Origin: an uncultured Clostridia bacterium
GTDB taxonomy: Bacteria; Bacillota; Clostridia; TANB77; UBA1234
Assembly: GCA_934149305.1 (NCBI GenBank)
Contig: CAKPEF010000031.1
Location: 1-7,784 of the forward strand
Direction of reading: 5' to 3'
DNA length: 7,784 nt
In this document: piece after piece, positions 1-7,195 of the stretch
Layout: each line of letters begins with the position of its first letter
Numbering within the stretch: the stretch's first letter is position 1
Program-made: the position numbers and the translations under genes
The notes under the pieces: generated by a model
What the model saw: only the letters and a program-made list of their open reading frames with translations
Databases searched by the model: none
Told to the model about the DNA's origin: nothing

Positions 1-63
1 AGAGCTAATGTATATAAAAAGGTATTTCAATTGCAGTTATTTCTAAATTGGTGTGACATATGT

Positions 64-93
64 TTGACAAACCTACAGTTATTGTTTCATTAT
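64..93 (+). promoter_or_regulatory. Possible sigma-A promoter for the DUF2207 gene
   Basis: A perfect -35 hexamer TTGACA lies at 64-69. The best -10 at workable spacing is CATTAT at 88-93, 18 nt downstream and only 4/6 to consensus. TATTCT at 91-96 is an alternative but needs a 21-nt spacer. The DUF2207 start is at 166, which would leave a leader of about 65 nt. The -35 is convincing and the -10 is weak. Positions 1-63 hold no gene that can be supported: the frame of the DUF2207 gene is open to the left edge without a ribosome site, and the other two plus-strand frames stop by 46. Confidence 0.35.
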
Positions 94-165
94 TCTACAC
101 AATCTATTTACAATGTCATATATTTTCTATATAATTTTAAGAGTAAAATTAAAAGGGGGGGACAT

Positions 166-2331
166 ATGAAATATTTAAAATTCTTTTTTAATAGGTTAAG
201 AGATTGGTTAGTGCACATCATAATTTCAAGACCTTATCTAATGGTGATATTATTAGTTAATATACTACTTTTTGCAGAAGGATACATTTTAATTTTTGGC
301 ATTGATGGCTCTACTTTAAATCCTTTTGACTACTGCAATCTAACAGATGTAGATTATACCGCAATATTACATGACGATCCTAACGGAAATGCAAATGTAG
401 AAATCACAGAATACATTACATTTGATGTTCATGCAGCTACTAGGTCAAATACATTTAAAGAACTATGGCGAGAATTACCAGAAGATATTGTTGATGGAAT
501 GCGAGTAACATATGATGTGAAGTCTGTTACACAAATTCTAAGCGATGGACAAGAAATTCCATATTCGGAAACTAACAAAATGTACTGGGAAGATAGTGAT
601 TACACACCGAGTTCAGCATATTATTGGCATCACAGCACTGGAACTGGCAAATATCCCGATAATGATGAATCATTACTAATATACATACCTTGGACATATC
701 GAGAAAAAATGACTTTTAAAATCGTATATTCTATGAATAATGCTGCATTAAAATATAACGATTGTTCCGAACTATATTTAAGTATGTATTCAGGTAATGC
801 AATTACAAAACTAAAATCTTATAAGGCACAAATTCTCATTCCTAATGATTTAATGCCATCTACATACTATGCATATACATTTGGAACTGCAAATGCTAGA
901 CTACCATATACAGAATCGGATACTAAAAATCCCGGCTATCACACTTTTTCACTAGATTTAGATAAGCATGATTTAAAGTTCAATTATTATAATAGATATA
1001 TTGAATTTTGTTTACTTGCATATGGCGAAGATAGTCACATTTTTACAAAACATGCACGAAACAATAGTTATTCTAATGAAAATGTACTAGATGAATGTAT
1101 CACTGAAAATGAATATTATGAAGCTCAAAATCGAAAATTCAATATGTATAAAAGTCTTTTGCTAGTAATATCTTTACCACTCTCTCTTCTCATAGTACGC
1201 AATGCTAAACAAAAATACAAAAAAATCAATTTCAAATATTCTTTATATTTATATAATCCCGAAGTTGATTATGACTATTTTAGAGAAATTCCAAGTGATT
1301 TGGATCCTATATTTGCATCTGAGCTAGTATTTATGAAAGATCCGTTTAATGAGAATAAAGAGAAAAAAGAAGAATATGCAGCTGTATTGCTTAGCTTGGC
1401 TAGAAAAAAATACATAAAAATAAGTAAAATATATGAGTCAAAAGAATGGAAACCTAATAATACTTTAATTACTATAGAACCAACACAGGCAATATATCCA
1501 TCTGAAAAACCTGCAGATTTCTCGGATTACATATATGAAGTAAGCAATAAAAATACTGGCGAAATATTAGAATCACTTACTACTTCTGAAAGACTTTACT
1601 TAGAGCTGTTAGAAAGACATATTAACTCGTACACTGATTCTATTATTCTTAGTGAATTACAGACAAAAATAAACAATGATTATGAATTTACAAATAACTT
1701 TGTAAAAGCAATGGAGAAGAAACCTATTTTAGAATGCGGAATTATGCAGGGTTATTTTCAAGACAGAAATTATGATATTCCTAAAATAGAACTTACTATA
1801 TATGCAAATAGAAACTTAAAATTAGGCTTAATATTATTATTCTTAGTAAATATATGCTCCTATTTCACACCTATGGCATTAGGTTTTGGTGCTTATACAA
1901 TTCTGGGTATTGCATATATATGGAACTATATTTATCTATCGACTAAAGCCGCTAATGCTGTGTTGTTTACAAAGTATGGAGTTGATGAACAAGCTAAATG
2001 GATTGGCTTATATAACTTTTTGAATAGTGATACTTTAATGAATGAAAGAGAAGTACATGAATTGCCACTATGGGAAAAATACTTAATTTATGCAACTGCT
2101 TTTGGCATTTCTGAAAAAGTTATAAAAGCGATAAAAATTCATGCTATAGAGCTAAATATCGACAAGAGCCCAATATTAAATAGCCATTCTTATATTCATG
2201 CTAATAGTTTTCATAGAACATCAAAAACATTTGGGACTTCAATTCACACTTCTTCAAGAGGAGGCGGATTCAGAGGACACTCCTATGGAGGAGGTGGCCG
2301 TGGTGGCGGAGGAGGTGGCGGAGGCCACTAA
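166..2331 (+). CDS. DUF2207-type multi-pass membrane protein with glycine-rich tail
   Basis: The product is a 721-aa predicted membrane protein of unknown function. Its architecture is that of the DUF2207 (YciQ-like) family. There is an N-terminal hydrophobic segment (about residues 25-46), then a long polar region (about 60-320) that would lie outside the cell and carries the DUF2207-type beta-rich domain. A second membrane segment follows at about 328-345, then a cytoplasmic region (350-550) and two more segments (about 552-570 and 572-592). A late block with KWIGLYNFL and LPLWEKYLIYATAFGI (from residue 611) is characteristic of the family, as is the Gly/Ser/His tail from about 692 to the final His721. 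The start at 166 is chosen over the longer open frame from 31 because AAAAGGGGGGG directly precedes it at proper spacing, and the 45 extra upstream residues look like translated leader. It is monocistronic here, ending at a hairpin. Family assignment is fairly sure; function is unknown. Confidence 0.85.
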   Translation: MKYLKFFFNRLRDWLVHIIISRPYLMVILLVNILLFAEGYILIFGIDGSTLNPFDYCNLTDVDYTAILHDDPNGNANVEITEYITFDVHAATRSNTFKELWRELPEDIVDGMRVTYDVKSVTQILSDGQEIPYSETNKMYWEDSDYTPSSAYYWHHSTGTGKYPDNDESLLIYIPWTYREKMTFKIVYSMNNAALKYNDCSELYLSMYSGNAITKLKSYKAQILIPNDLMPSTYYAYTFGTANARLPYTESDTKNPGYHTFSLDLDKHDLKFNYYNRYIEFCLLAYGEDSHIFTKHARNNSYSNENVLDECITENEYYEAQNRKFNMYKSLLLVISLPLSLLIVRNAKQKYKKINFKYSLYLYNPEVDYDYFREIPSDLDPIFASELVFMKDPFNENKEKKEEYAAVLLSLARKKYIKISKIYESKEWKPNNTLITIEPTQAIYPSEKPADFSDYIYEVSNKNTGEILESLTTSERLYLELLERHINSYTDSIILSELQTKINNDYEFTNNFVKAMEKKPILECGIMQGYFQDRNYDIPKIELTIYANRNLKLGLILLFLVNICSYFTPMALGFGAYTILGIAYIWNYIYLSTKAANAVLFTKYGVDEQAKWIGLYNFLNSDTLMNEREVHELPLWEKYLIYATAFGISEKVIKAIKIHAIELNIDKSPILNSHSYIHANSFHRTSKTFGTSIHTSSRGGGFRGHSYGGGGRGGGGGGGGH

Positions 2332-2335
2332 AGTA

Positions 2336-2380
2336 ATAAACGAAGGGTATCAAAAAGTTACCCTTCGTTTATATTTTATT
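2336..2380 (+). terminator. Rho-independent terminator, probably bidirectional
   Basis: A perfect 14-bp inverted repeat has arms at 2336-2349 (ATAAACGAAGGGTA) and 2359-2372, with a 9-nt loop. On the plus strand it begins 5 nt after the DUF2207 stop and is followed by a T-rich stretch (ATTTTATTATTTT). On the minus strand it begins 11 nt after the stop of the homospermidine-synthase-like gene, and its 3' arm ends in TTTAT. It therefore sits between two convergent units and probably ends both, better on the plus strand where the T-tract is longer. Confidence 0.85.
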
Positions 2381-2383
2381 ATT

Positions 2384-3841
2384 TTAAGTTAGAATATCAT
2401 TAAGCTGTAAATTATTTAGGTCAATATCTAGTTTACTTTCTATCCTTTTTTTATTAAATGTCTTATAAATTGTTTTTGAAATATACTTTTCAGCGAAACT
2501 AATTATTTCTTTATATTCAGCTATGTCATCTGGAAAATATATTCCTCCTTTTTCTTTATTTTTTATCATCCAGCATACAGCTGCTAACGCTGACATAGCA
2601 ACTGGCGTAATTGTTGGTGTCTGCCAATATGATGTTTTTTTGTCTTTATATAAAAAATTACTTTTTATTCTATTTCCAACCCACACAGGATTAAATTTAC
2701 TGCCAAGCAATAATACACCAACATATTCGGTTCCACTTTTTATTTGCTCTCTGTATAATATTTCTGCTCTTTTAGGATATCTTACCCCTTTAAAAACTTC
2801 TTTTGCTGTTATTTTACTTTCATCTTTATCAAACTCTATACAATCATTTATTCTAGCAGAATTTAAATATTTCATGGCAAAATCACAAGGTAAATACAAA
2901 AATATAACCGTAGGCCTGTATACAACTTTTCCATCCTCTTCAATTTCAAGTGATTTGGCTATAGTGATTGTTTCCTCATGTGGGACTAAGTAAGCTTTAA
3001 AACTTCCTTTTGGGTAATATGTTTTTGCAACTTTATCCATTGCGATATCTTTAAACTCTAAAAAGCCATTCTCCATATCAATTCTTTTATATTTATCTTC
3101 ATGAAGTATTATTTCATCTGTTCCAATATTTGCAGTAGCTTCACTTATCATTTCAAAAAAAAATGAATCAATTGACCAAGTACTATATAATTTATCTTCA
3201 TAAAATTTATCTTTCACATCTTGGCAATCATTGTCATTCACATGAATCTCTCTTAAATCTAGTTCTCTCGCGAGCATATTAAATTTATTCTGTCTCAATA
3301 GCTCATTTAATTTTTCATCATCCTTGAATTGCTTTTTAACAATGTATTCTAATCCTGCCTTTAAAAAGTGAGACACTAATCCTGGGTTGTTTCCGTGCTG
3401 TAATACTATAGGATATCTATTTACATCATTCTTTTGCTTTATTTTTTTTCTCAATTCGTTTTTCTTTAAATTCTCATCTAATATGTTATACCAATTATCT
3501 GCCCAGTCAGTTTCTCCTGTATTTAAGTACATTACATTATTGTATGCACACCATTCCAAAAAATCTCTTGTTCCAACAGAGTCAGCAAAATCTATTAGTA
3601 AATCTCCTTCATTCAAATATTTATTAAATATCTCTTTAAAATTTTCTCTACAAATATTTGCCACAACAAAGTTTCCAAGTTTACCACCCATTTCAACAAA
3701 ATATGTATATTCTAACCTATTATTAGATATCACAAAATATTTTTCTTCGTCATATTTTATCTCATTAGCAACCTTCTCAAAAAAACTTTTCCCAACAGCT
3801 CCAAAACCCAATTGTACTATTTTGTTCTTAAATTCAATCAT
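2384..3841 (-). CDS. Homospermidine synthase-like enzyme
   Basis: The product is 485 aa, close to the roughly 475-480 aa of bacterial homospermidine synthase. That enzyme uses NAD to transfer an aminobutyl group between putrescine or spermidine molecules to form sym-homospermidine in the cytoplasm. The N-terminus has a Rossmann dinucleotide motif, GFGAVG (residues 12-17). Blocks that line up with the Blastochloris viridis enzyme from memory are: NTGETDW (107-113, Glu110), HGNNPGLVSHF (149-159), STWSIDSFFFE (220-230), LVPHEETITIA (285-295), DGKVVYRPT (303-311) and GVLLLG (375-380). The substrate-pocket Trp, Glu, Asn, His and Glu of that enzyme appear as Trp222, Glu230, Asn152, His288 and Glu290. 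The ATG at 3841 has AGAGGAG at 3857-3851, placed inside the last codons of the gene before it. It is the third gene of the operon. An alternative is a saccharopine-dehydrogenase-fold enzyme acting on another amine. Confidence 0.82.
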   Translation of the reverse strand: MIEFKNKIVQLGFGAVGKSFFEKVANEIKYDEEKYFVISNNRLEYTYFVEMGGKLGNFVVANICRENFKEIFNKYLNEGDLLIDFADSVGTRDFLEWCAYNNVMYLNTGETDWADNWYNILDENLKKNELRKKIKQKNDVNRYPIVLQHGNNPGLVSHFLKAGLEYIVKKQFKDDEKLNELLRQNKFNMLARELDLREIHVNDNDCQDVKDKFYEDKLYSTWSIDSFFFEMISEATANIGTDEIILHEDKYKRIDMENGFLEFKDIAMDKVAKTYYPKGSFKAYLVPHEETITIAKSLEIEEDGKVVYRPTVIFLYLPCDFAMKYLNSARINDCIEFDKDESKITAKEVFKGVRYPKRAEILYREQIKSGTEYVGVLLLGSKFNPVWVGNRIKSNFLYKDKKTSYWQTPTITPVAMSALAAVCWMIKNKEKGGIYFPDDIAEYKEIISFAEKYISKTIYKTFNKKRIESKLDIDLNNLQLNDILT

Positions 3842-3844
3842 ATC

Positions 3845-4507
3845 TTAGAACTCCTCTTTTTCTAATTTTTCTTTTATTGTTTTTTTCAGCATAATCTTTT
3901 TTGGTAAAGCATATCCATCTGTTAGATATATTTCAATCTTTTTTAATTGAAAATCATAAAATATTTTTTTCAAATCTCGTTGAATAGTATTTCCCACAAC
4001 TATTATTTTTTTAATACCGCTATTTATAAAATATTCAACTGTCGGAATATCTTGTTTATATAAATCCCAACTATTATCATATATAGAGTCTTTTGCTCTA
4101 TACCTATTAGTACGCAAACTGTCTAGCAGAAATGCTGGATTAGCATTATTTGATAAAAATATGTTTTTTAATTTCTGTCCTCCGTTTATTAAACAACATT
4201 CAACCCAATATGTATTATTTGTGGCCTGTACATTTATTGGTTCATCAGTACCATTAAATAAAGGAATTGGTCTATAACCAATAAATGCTAAGGCTATAGA
4301 TAACTCTATGCTTTCCTTTCCAGGTAAATCTATAAATATTGCCACATCTTGTTCATATTCTTTCAAAAAAAATACTCTTCTATCTACCCAATCAACTATT
4401 GGCTCTCTATTATAAGTATTTATAGCAATAAAAGGAACAGGTCTTACCCATTCAACCCATTTTGCACCGTTCGGAGCATATATTTTGTATATTTCTTCAC
4501 CTGTCAT
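3845..4507 (-). CDS. Conserved-looking protein of unknown function between two polyamine-type enzymes
   Basis: I do not recognise this 220-aa protein. It has no signal peptide or membrane segment and is probably cytoplasmic. Visible features are an N-terminal Trp-rich stretch (KWVEWVRPVPF, 16-26), then a segment with alternating beta-strand and helix pattern, VAIFIDLPG (55-63) followed by GYRPIPLFNG (77-86). Further on are NANPAFLLDS (121-130), a late strand KKIIVVGN (166-173) and a Lys/Glu-rich C-terminus. The pattern suggests an alpha/beta fold, but no nucleotide-binding motif is clear. The ATG at 4507 is chosen because GGAGGTGA (4523-4516) precedes it by 8 nt. A GTG at 4519 is in frame but lies inside that same ribosome site and has none of its own. 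The upstream gene's TGA (4518-4516) falls within the ribosome site, and the downstream gene starts 3 nt after this stop. Translation of all three is therefore probably coupled and the protein likely serves the same pathway. Confidence 0.8.
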   Translation of the reverse strand: MTGEEIYKIYAPNGAKWVEWVRPVPFIAINTYNREPIVDWVDRRVFFLKEYEQDVAIFIDLPGKESIELSIALAFIGYRPIPLFNGTDEPINVQATNNTYWVECCLINGGQKLKNIFLSNNANPAFLLDSLRTNRYRAKDSIYDNSWDLYKQDIPTVEYFINSGIKKIIVVGNTIQRDLKKIFYDFQLKKIEIYLTDGYALPKKIMLKKTIKEKLEKEEF

Positions 4508-4515
4508 ATTTCTTT

Positions 4516-4523
4516 TCACCTCC
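4516..4523 (-). promoter_or_regulatory. Ribosome binding site that contains the upstream gene's stop codon
   Basis: On the minus strand GGAGGTGA runs from 4523 to 4516, an 8-base match to the anti-Shine-Dalgarno end of 16S rRNA. Its last three bases are the TGA stop of the ATP-grasp gene. It lies 8 nt before the ATG at 4507, which decides that start over the GTG at 4519. A ribosome ending the first gene would stop on this site, favouring re-initiation. Confidence 0.75.
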
Positions 4524-5727
4524 GCTTCTCAATCAATACCGGAATATCAGCTGCATATGAATCTATCCTTGGATATTCACTCATTCTCGCATAATATCCA
4601 GCGTGCTCACCATCTATAGTATAGGAACCTAAGCAGATATGGTATGTTTCTCCCCCTTCTCCAACAACGGGAAAACTATCGAACTTTTTTTGCATTATGT
4701 AATGATTTGGATATTTCTTTACATCTCGAATAATTTTCGAATACTCATTTTCTTTGCAAGCTTCTTTTATAGAAATTTTTTCTCCAACTCTGCCATACAC
4801 AGGTTTATAAATAAATCCTTGCTCTATACCTTTCATATTAACTTCTAATGTTTCTGGTAGCATACTTTTCCAAATTTTCATACTAATATGAGCTTTTTCT
4901 AAATCATCCCAAACAAATGGAAATCTTTTGCTTTGTGCATATATCGCAATCGGATGATTACACGAACAAGTCACAGTATCAAAGTACCCATCCCACTTGC
5001 GTGGTTTCATTTGGACAAGCCACTCTAAAGGTGTAAATCTAAAAATCAAATCTATTTTTTCTTTATTATTATCCAAAATACAATAAGCTTGTCCATTTTT
5101 AAAGCTGATATGATCTGCAGCACCATATATAATATTGTAGCCTTCCATTTTTAATCTATCGCCCATATATTGCATAACCTGTCTATCATCGCTAAAGCAT
5201 GTGCAATGTACTAACATAATATTACCTACTTTATTTAATTTTTTATTTATAGCTTCTACCATTTTTTCACCGAAAGAGATATATTTTAATTCTGGCATGT
5301 TAATAATTTTACGCGCAATTTCAGGAAGTAAAGAACTTTCTGCAAAACCACCTGGTACATCACTATTCACTTCTGTTACAAACCACCTATTATTTATATC
5401 AAGATGAAAATCATATCGCATCAGTCTTATATTTTTAGTGCTGTCATAATATTGCATACTAGAAATTTTTTTAAATATTTTTTTAGGCAATGACAACTTC
5501 TTTGCAATTTTAATATGTTTATTTAAATATTCTTCTGCTAATCGTGTTTCCACATCTAGGTCTTTTGTGAGTTTTGTTATTTGTTCATCCTCTTCTTTCG
5601 ATAATACAAGCACATACTTAGCCAATGTATTATTATCACAGAATTGTGGATCCCATTTGTAACAATGAAACATTGCTTGCAATCTATATTCATGGTATTT
5701 GTCTTCAGGAATTTTTATTAACTTCAT
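4516..5727 (-). CDS. Glutathionylspermidine synthetase-like ATP-grasp amide ligase
   Basis: The product is 403 aa. It resembles the synthetase domain of glutathionylspermidine synthetase and the stand-alone YgiC/YjfC proteins (about 386 aa), and it lacks the N-terminal amidase domain of E. coli Gsp. These enzymes use ATP to activate a carboxylate and join it to an amine. Motifs in order: MRYDFHLD (103-110, Arg104, Asp106); WFVTEVNSDVPGG (115-127, with Glu119, Asn121, Asp123 in the ExNxD metal/ATP position); YKPVYGRVGEK (307-317, Lys308, Arg313); YIMQ (343-346); and LGSYTIDGEHAGYYAR (366-381) ending in Arg381, which matches the conserved Gly-Ser...Asp-Gly...Arg block. The ATG at 5727 has AAAGAG 7 nt upstream. 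Another ATG at 5733 would add two residues but leaves only 1 nt. It is the first gene of a three-gene operon. Substrates are unknown, and a tripeptide such as glutathione is not implied. Confidence 0.82.
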   Translation of the reverse strand: MKLIKIPEDKYHEYRLQAMFHCYKWDPQFCDNNTLAKYVLVLSKEEDEQITKLTKDLDVETRLAEEYLNKHIKIAKKLSLPKKIFKKISSMQYYDSTKNIRLMRYDFHLDINNRWFVTEVNSDVPGGFAESSLLPEIARKIINMPELKYISFGEKMVEAINKKLNKVGNIMLVHCTCFSDDRQVMQYMGDRLKMEGYNIIYGAADHISFKNGQAYCILDNNKEKIDLIFRFTPLEWLVQMKPRKWDGYFDTVTCSCNHPIAIYAQSKRFPFVWDDLEKAHISMKIWKSMLPETLEVNMKGIEQGFIYKPVYGRVGEKISIKEACKENEYSKIIRDVKKYPNHYIMQKKFDSFPVVGEGGETYHICLGSYTIDGEHAGYYARMSEYPRIDSYAADIPVLIEKRR

Positions 5728-5794
5728 AATCATTCTCTTTTCTTTAATATATTTACATTAGAACTTTTTTCATCTGCCACATTCACTTATAAAT

Positions 5795-5823
5795 ATTTTA
5801 CACTATTATATAATGCTTTTCAA
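5795..5823 (-). promoter_or_regulatory. Sigma-A promoter of the three-gene minus-strand operon
   Basis: On the minus strand TTGAAA (5823-5818) is followed after 17 nt by TAAAAT (5800-5795), each 5/6 to consensus. A start near 5788 would give a leader of about 60 nt. TATAAT on the same strand at 5810-5805 is a better -10 but has no recognisable -35 (TATATT at 17-nt spacing). No operator palindrome is obvious between promoter and gene. Confidence 0.55.
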
Positions 5824-5874
5824 TTTTAATATATTTACTTTTAAAACTTAGAATGATAACATAGTAGTATAAGT

Positions 5875-5903
5875 TTGTTTCTAAAAAATGTTTGTTTTAT
5901 ACA
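5875..5903 (+). promoter_or_regulatory. Possible promoter of the recombinase gene
   Basis: TTGTTT (5875-5880) and TATACA (5898-5903) are 17 nt apart, about 27 bp before the start codon. Both hexamers are imperfect. A TATAAT at 5809-5814 is an alternative -10 but lacks a clear -35. The region is so AT-rich that chance matches are expected. Confidence 0.3.
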
Positions 5904-5929
5904 TATGATTATATATAGGAGGTTTTATT

Positions 5930-6922
5930 ATGCATGATCCTAATAGTTGCAAAATTTTAAGAGATTACTTAAATTATAATGCCAATCTTAATAAATCTAA
6001 AAATACTATAAATGAATATAATTATGATTTAACTAATTTTTTAAAGTATATGAAATATACATCTTTAAATAACAAAAAAATTTCTTTAGAAGATATTACT
6101 GATATTTCTGATATTGATTCTAAATTTTTAAATTTAATTGATTTAAATGATATATACGAATACATGACATATCTTAAAGATGTTTGTAATGATTCGGCGG
6201 TTACTCGTGCTCGTAAAGTTTCAAGTTTGAAAAGTTTTTTCAAGTACTTGCATGTTAAAGCAAAAATTATTGATGATAACCCAGCCAAAGAATTGGAATC
6301 GCCGAAGCTTGGAAAGAGACTACCAAAGTATTTAACATTGGAACAAAGTACTACTCTACTCGACCAAGTTAAAAACAAGCAATTAACAGGAAGACAACAT
6401 GATAATATTGCTCGTGATTATGCAATGGTAACACTTTTTTTAAATTGTGGTATGCGTCTTTCAGAGCTTGTAAGTATTGATATCGACCATATTAAATTTG
6501 ATGATGCTGTTTTAACCGTAATAGGTAAAGGTAATAAAGAAAGAACTATATATCTAAATAAAGCTTGTATGGATGCTATAAAAGATTACTTAAATGTACG
6601 ACCGTATGATGAAAGTGTACAAGATAAAAAAGCTTTATTTTTAAGTGAGAAGAAAACACGTATAAGTAGACGTATGGTTCAACATATTATAAAAGAGTAT
6701 TTAAAAATGGTACCTGGGCTTGGAGATAAGTTTTCTACTCATAAATTAAGACATACTGCAGCAACGCTTATGTATCAATATGGTAATGTAGATATTAGAG
6801 CATTACAAGAACTTTTAGGACATGAAAGTATAGCTACTACTGAAATATATACTCATGTTGATAATTCACAAATAAGAGAAGCTGTTGAAAACAATCCGCT
6901 TGCTAATTATAATTCGAAATAA
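5930..6922 (+). CDS. XerC/XerD-like tyrosine recombinase
   Basis: The product is a 330-aa site-specific recombinase that cuts and rejoins DNA through a 3'-phosphotyrosine intermediate. The N-terminal core-binding SAM-like domain spans about 8-118, and the catalytic domain about 133-315. The complete active-site set is visible: Arg176 (GMRLSEL), Lys200 in GKGNKER, His271 and Arg274 (HKLRHT), His298 (LGHES) and Tyr307 (TTEIYTHV). No residue is missing, so the enzyme looks functional. AGGAGG at 5917-5922 sits 7 nt before the ATG. It is slightly longer than XerC/XerD (about 298 aa), mainly from an insertion around residues 44-72 rich in Asp, Ile and Ser. It is divergent from the polyamine-type operon and convergent with the LysM gene. 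Three direct repeats begin immediately after its stop. It may be a housekeeping Xer paralogue of the type often found near lexA in clostridia (recalled, not checked) or a recombinase acting on those repeats. The insertion argues against calling it XerC or XerD outright. Confidence 0.9.
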   Translation: MHDPNSCKILRDYLNYNANLNKSKNTINEYNYDLTNFLKYMKYTSLNNKKISLEDITDISDIDSKFLNLIDLNDIYEYMTYLKDVCNDSAVTRARKVSSLKSFFKYLHVKAKIIDDNPAKELESPKLGKRLPKYLTLEQSTTLLDQVKNKQLTGRQHDNIARDYAMVTLFLNCGMRLSELVSIDIDHIKFDDAVLTVIGKGNKERTIYLNKACMDAIKDYLNVRPYDESVQDKKALFLSEKKTRISRRMVQHIIKEYLKMVPGLGDKFSTHKLRHTAATLMYQYGNVDIRALQELLGHESIATTEIYTHVDNSQIREAVENNPLANYNSK

Positions 6923-6924
6923 AA

Positions 6925-7050
6925 TTGAAAATTATGTTTTTATGTGGATACATTAAAATAAGTTTTGGTGAATGGTATAGTTAGTTATGGAGCACACCTA
7001 AGCTCCGCTACATTTTTTATAGCAATTTTAATTTTGATATATATAATTTA
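6925..7050 (+). repeat. Direct repeat unit A (about 126 bp), most divergent copy
   Basis: This unit starts 3 bp after the recombinase stop. Its conserved core is 6952-7015, beginning ATTAAAATAAG and ending CTACATTT. The central hairpin GGAGC...GCTCC (6989-7006) is shortened to 5 bp because CTAA replaces the TGT of the other copies. Over the core it differs from unit B at about five positions plus the loop change. Distance between hairpin starts in A and B is 126 bp. The hairpin is followed 5 nt later by six T residues, so this copy might also end recombinase transcription. Confidence 0.75.
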
Positions 7051-7165
7051 ATTTTATATGTTTTGTAATATAGATATATTAAAATAGGTTTTGATAAATG
7101 TTATAGCTAGTTATGGAGCACACTGTGCTCCGCTACATTTTTACAGTTTGATTTTGATTTTTTTA
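7051..7165 (+). repeat. Direct repeat unit B, 3' tail shortened
   Basis: This unit follows unit A in tandem. Its core is 7078-7140, with the hairpin GGAGCACACTGTGCTCC at 7115-7131. It matches unit C with only four mismatches in 63 bp. After CTACATTTTT it goes straight to ACAGTTTGATTTTGAT. It thus lacks the roughly 25-bp segment (AGCAATTTTAATTTTGAT-like) seen after the hairpin in units A and C. It ends about 30 bp before the stop of the LysM gene. Confidence 0.75.
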
Positions 7166-7195
7166 TAATATTATAATTGCTGATAGTATATTATG

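Noticed and set aside
31..165. Longer start for the DUF2207 gene at 31.
   Set aside because: No ribosome site precedes 31, the sequence contains the putative TTGACA promoter, and the strong AAAAGGGGGGG site fits the ATG at 166.
2198..2392. 64-aa plus-strand frame at the end of the DUF2207 gene.
   Set aside because: Its acidic stretch is the GGA/GGC glycine tail read in another frame, and it runs through the terminator.
2523..2993. Plus-strand open frame of 156 aa within the homospermidine-synthase-like gene; similar frames at 3387-3848, 4349-4594, 4639-4848 and 5201-5407.
   Set aside because: They are antisense to well-supported genes, have no ribosome site and encode low-complexity hydrophobic sequence typical of reverse-strand readings in AT-rich DNA.
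4508..4519. GTG start at 4519 for the 220-aa gene, overlapping the ligase stop.
   Set aside because: The GTG is inside the GGAGGTGA ribosome site itself and has no site of its own; the ATG at 4507 is correctly spaced.
6022..6378. 118-aa minus-strand frame inside the recombinase gene.
   Set aside because: It is antisense to the recombinase, whose full catalytic set supports the plus strand.
7158..7195. A dif-like Xer site in the AT-rich stretch containing TATAATATTATA.
   Set aside because: Only short AT-rich words resemble the Firmicute dif site, and no 11-bp arm pair is recognisable.
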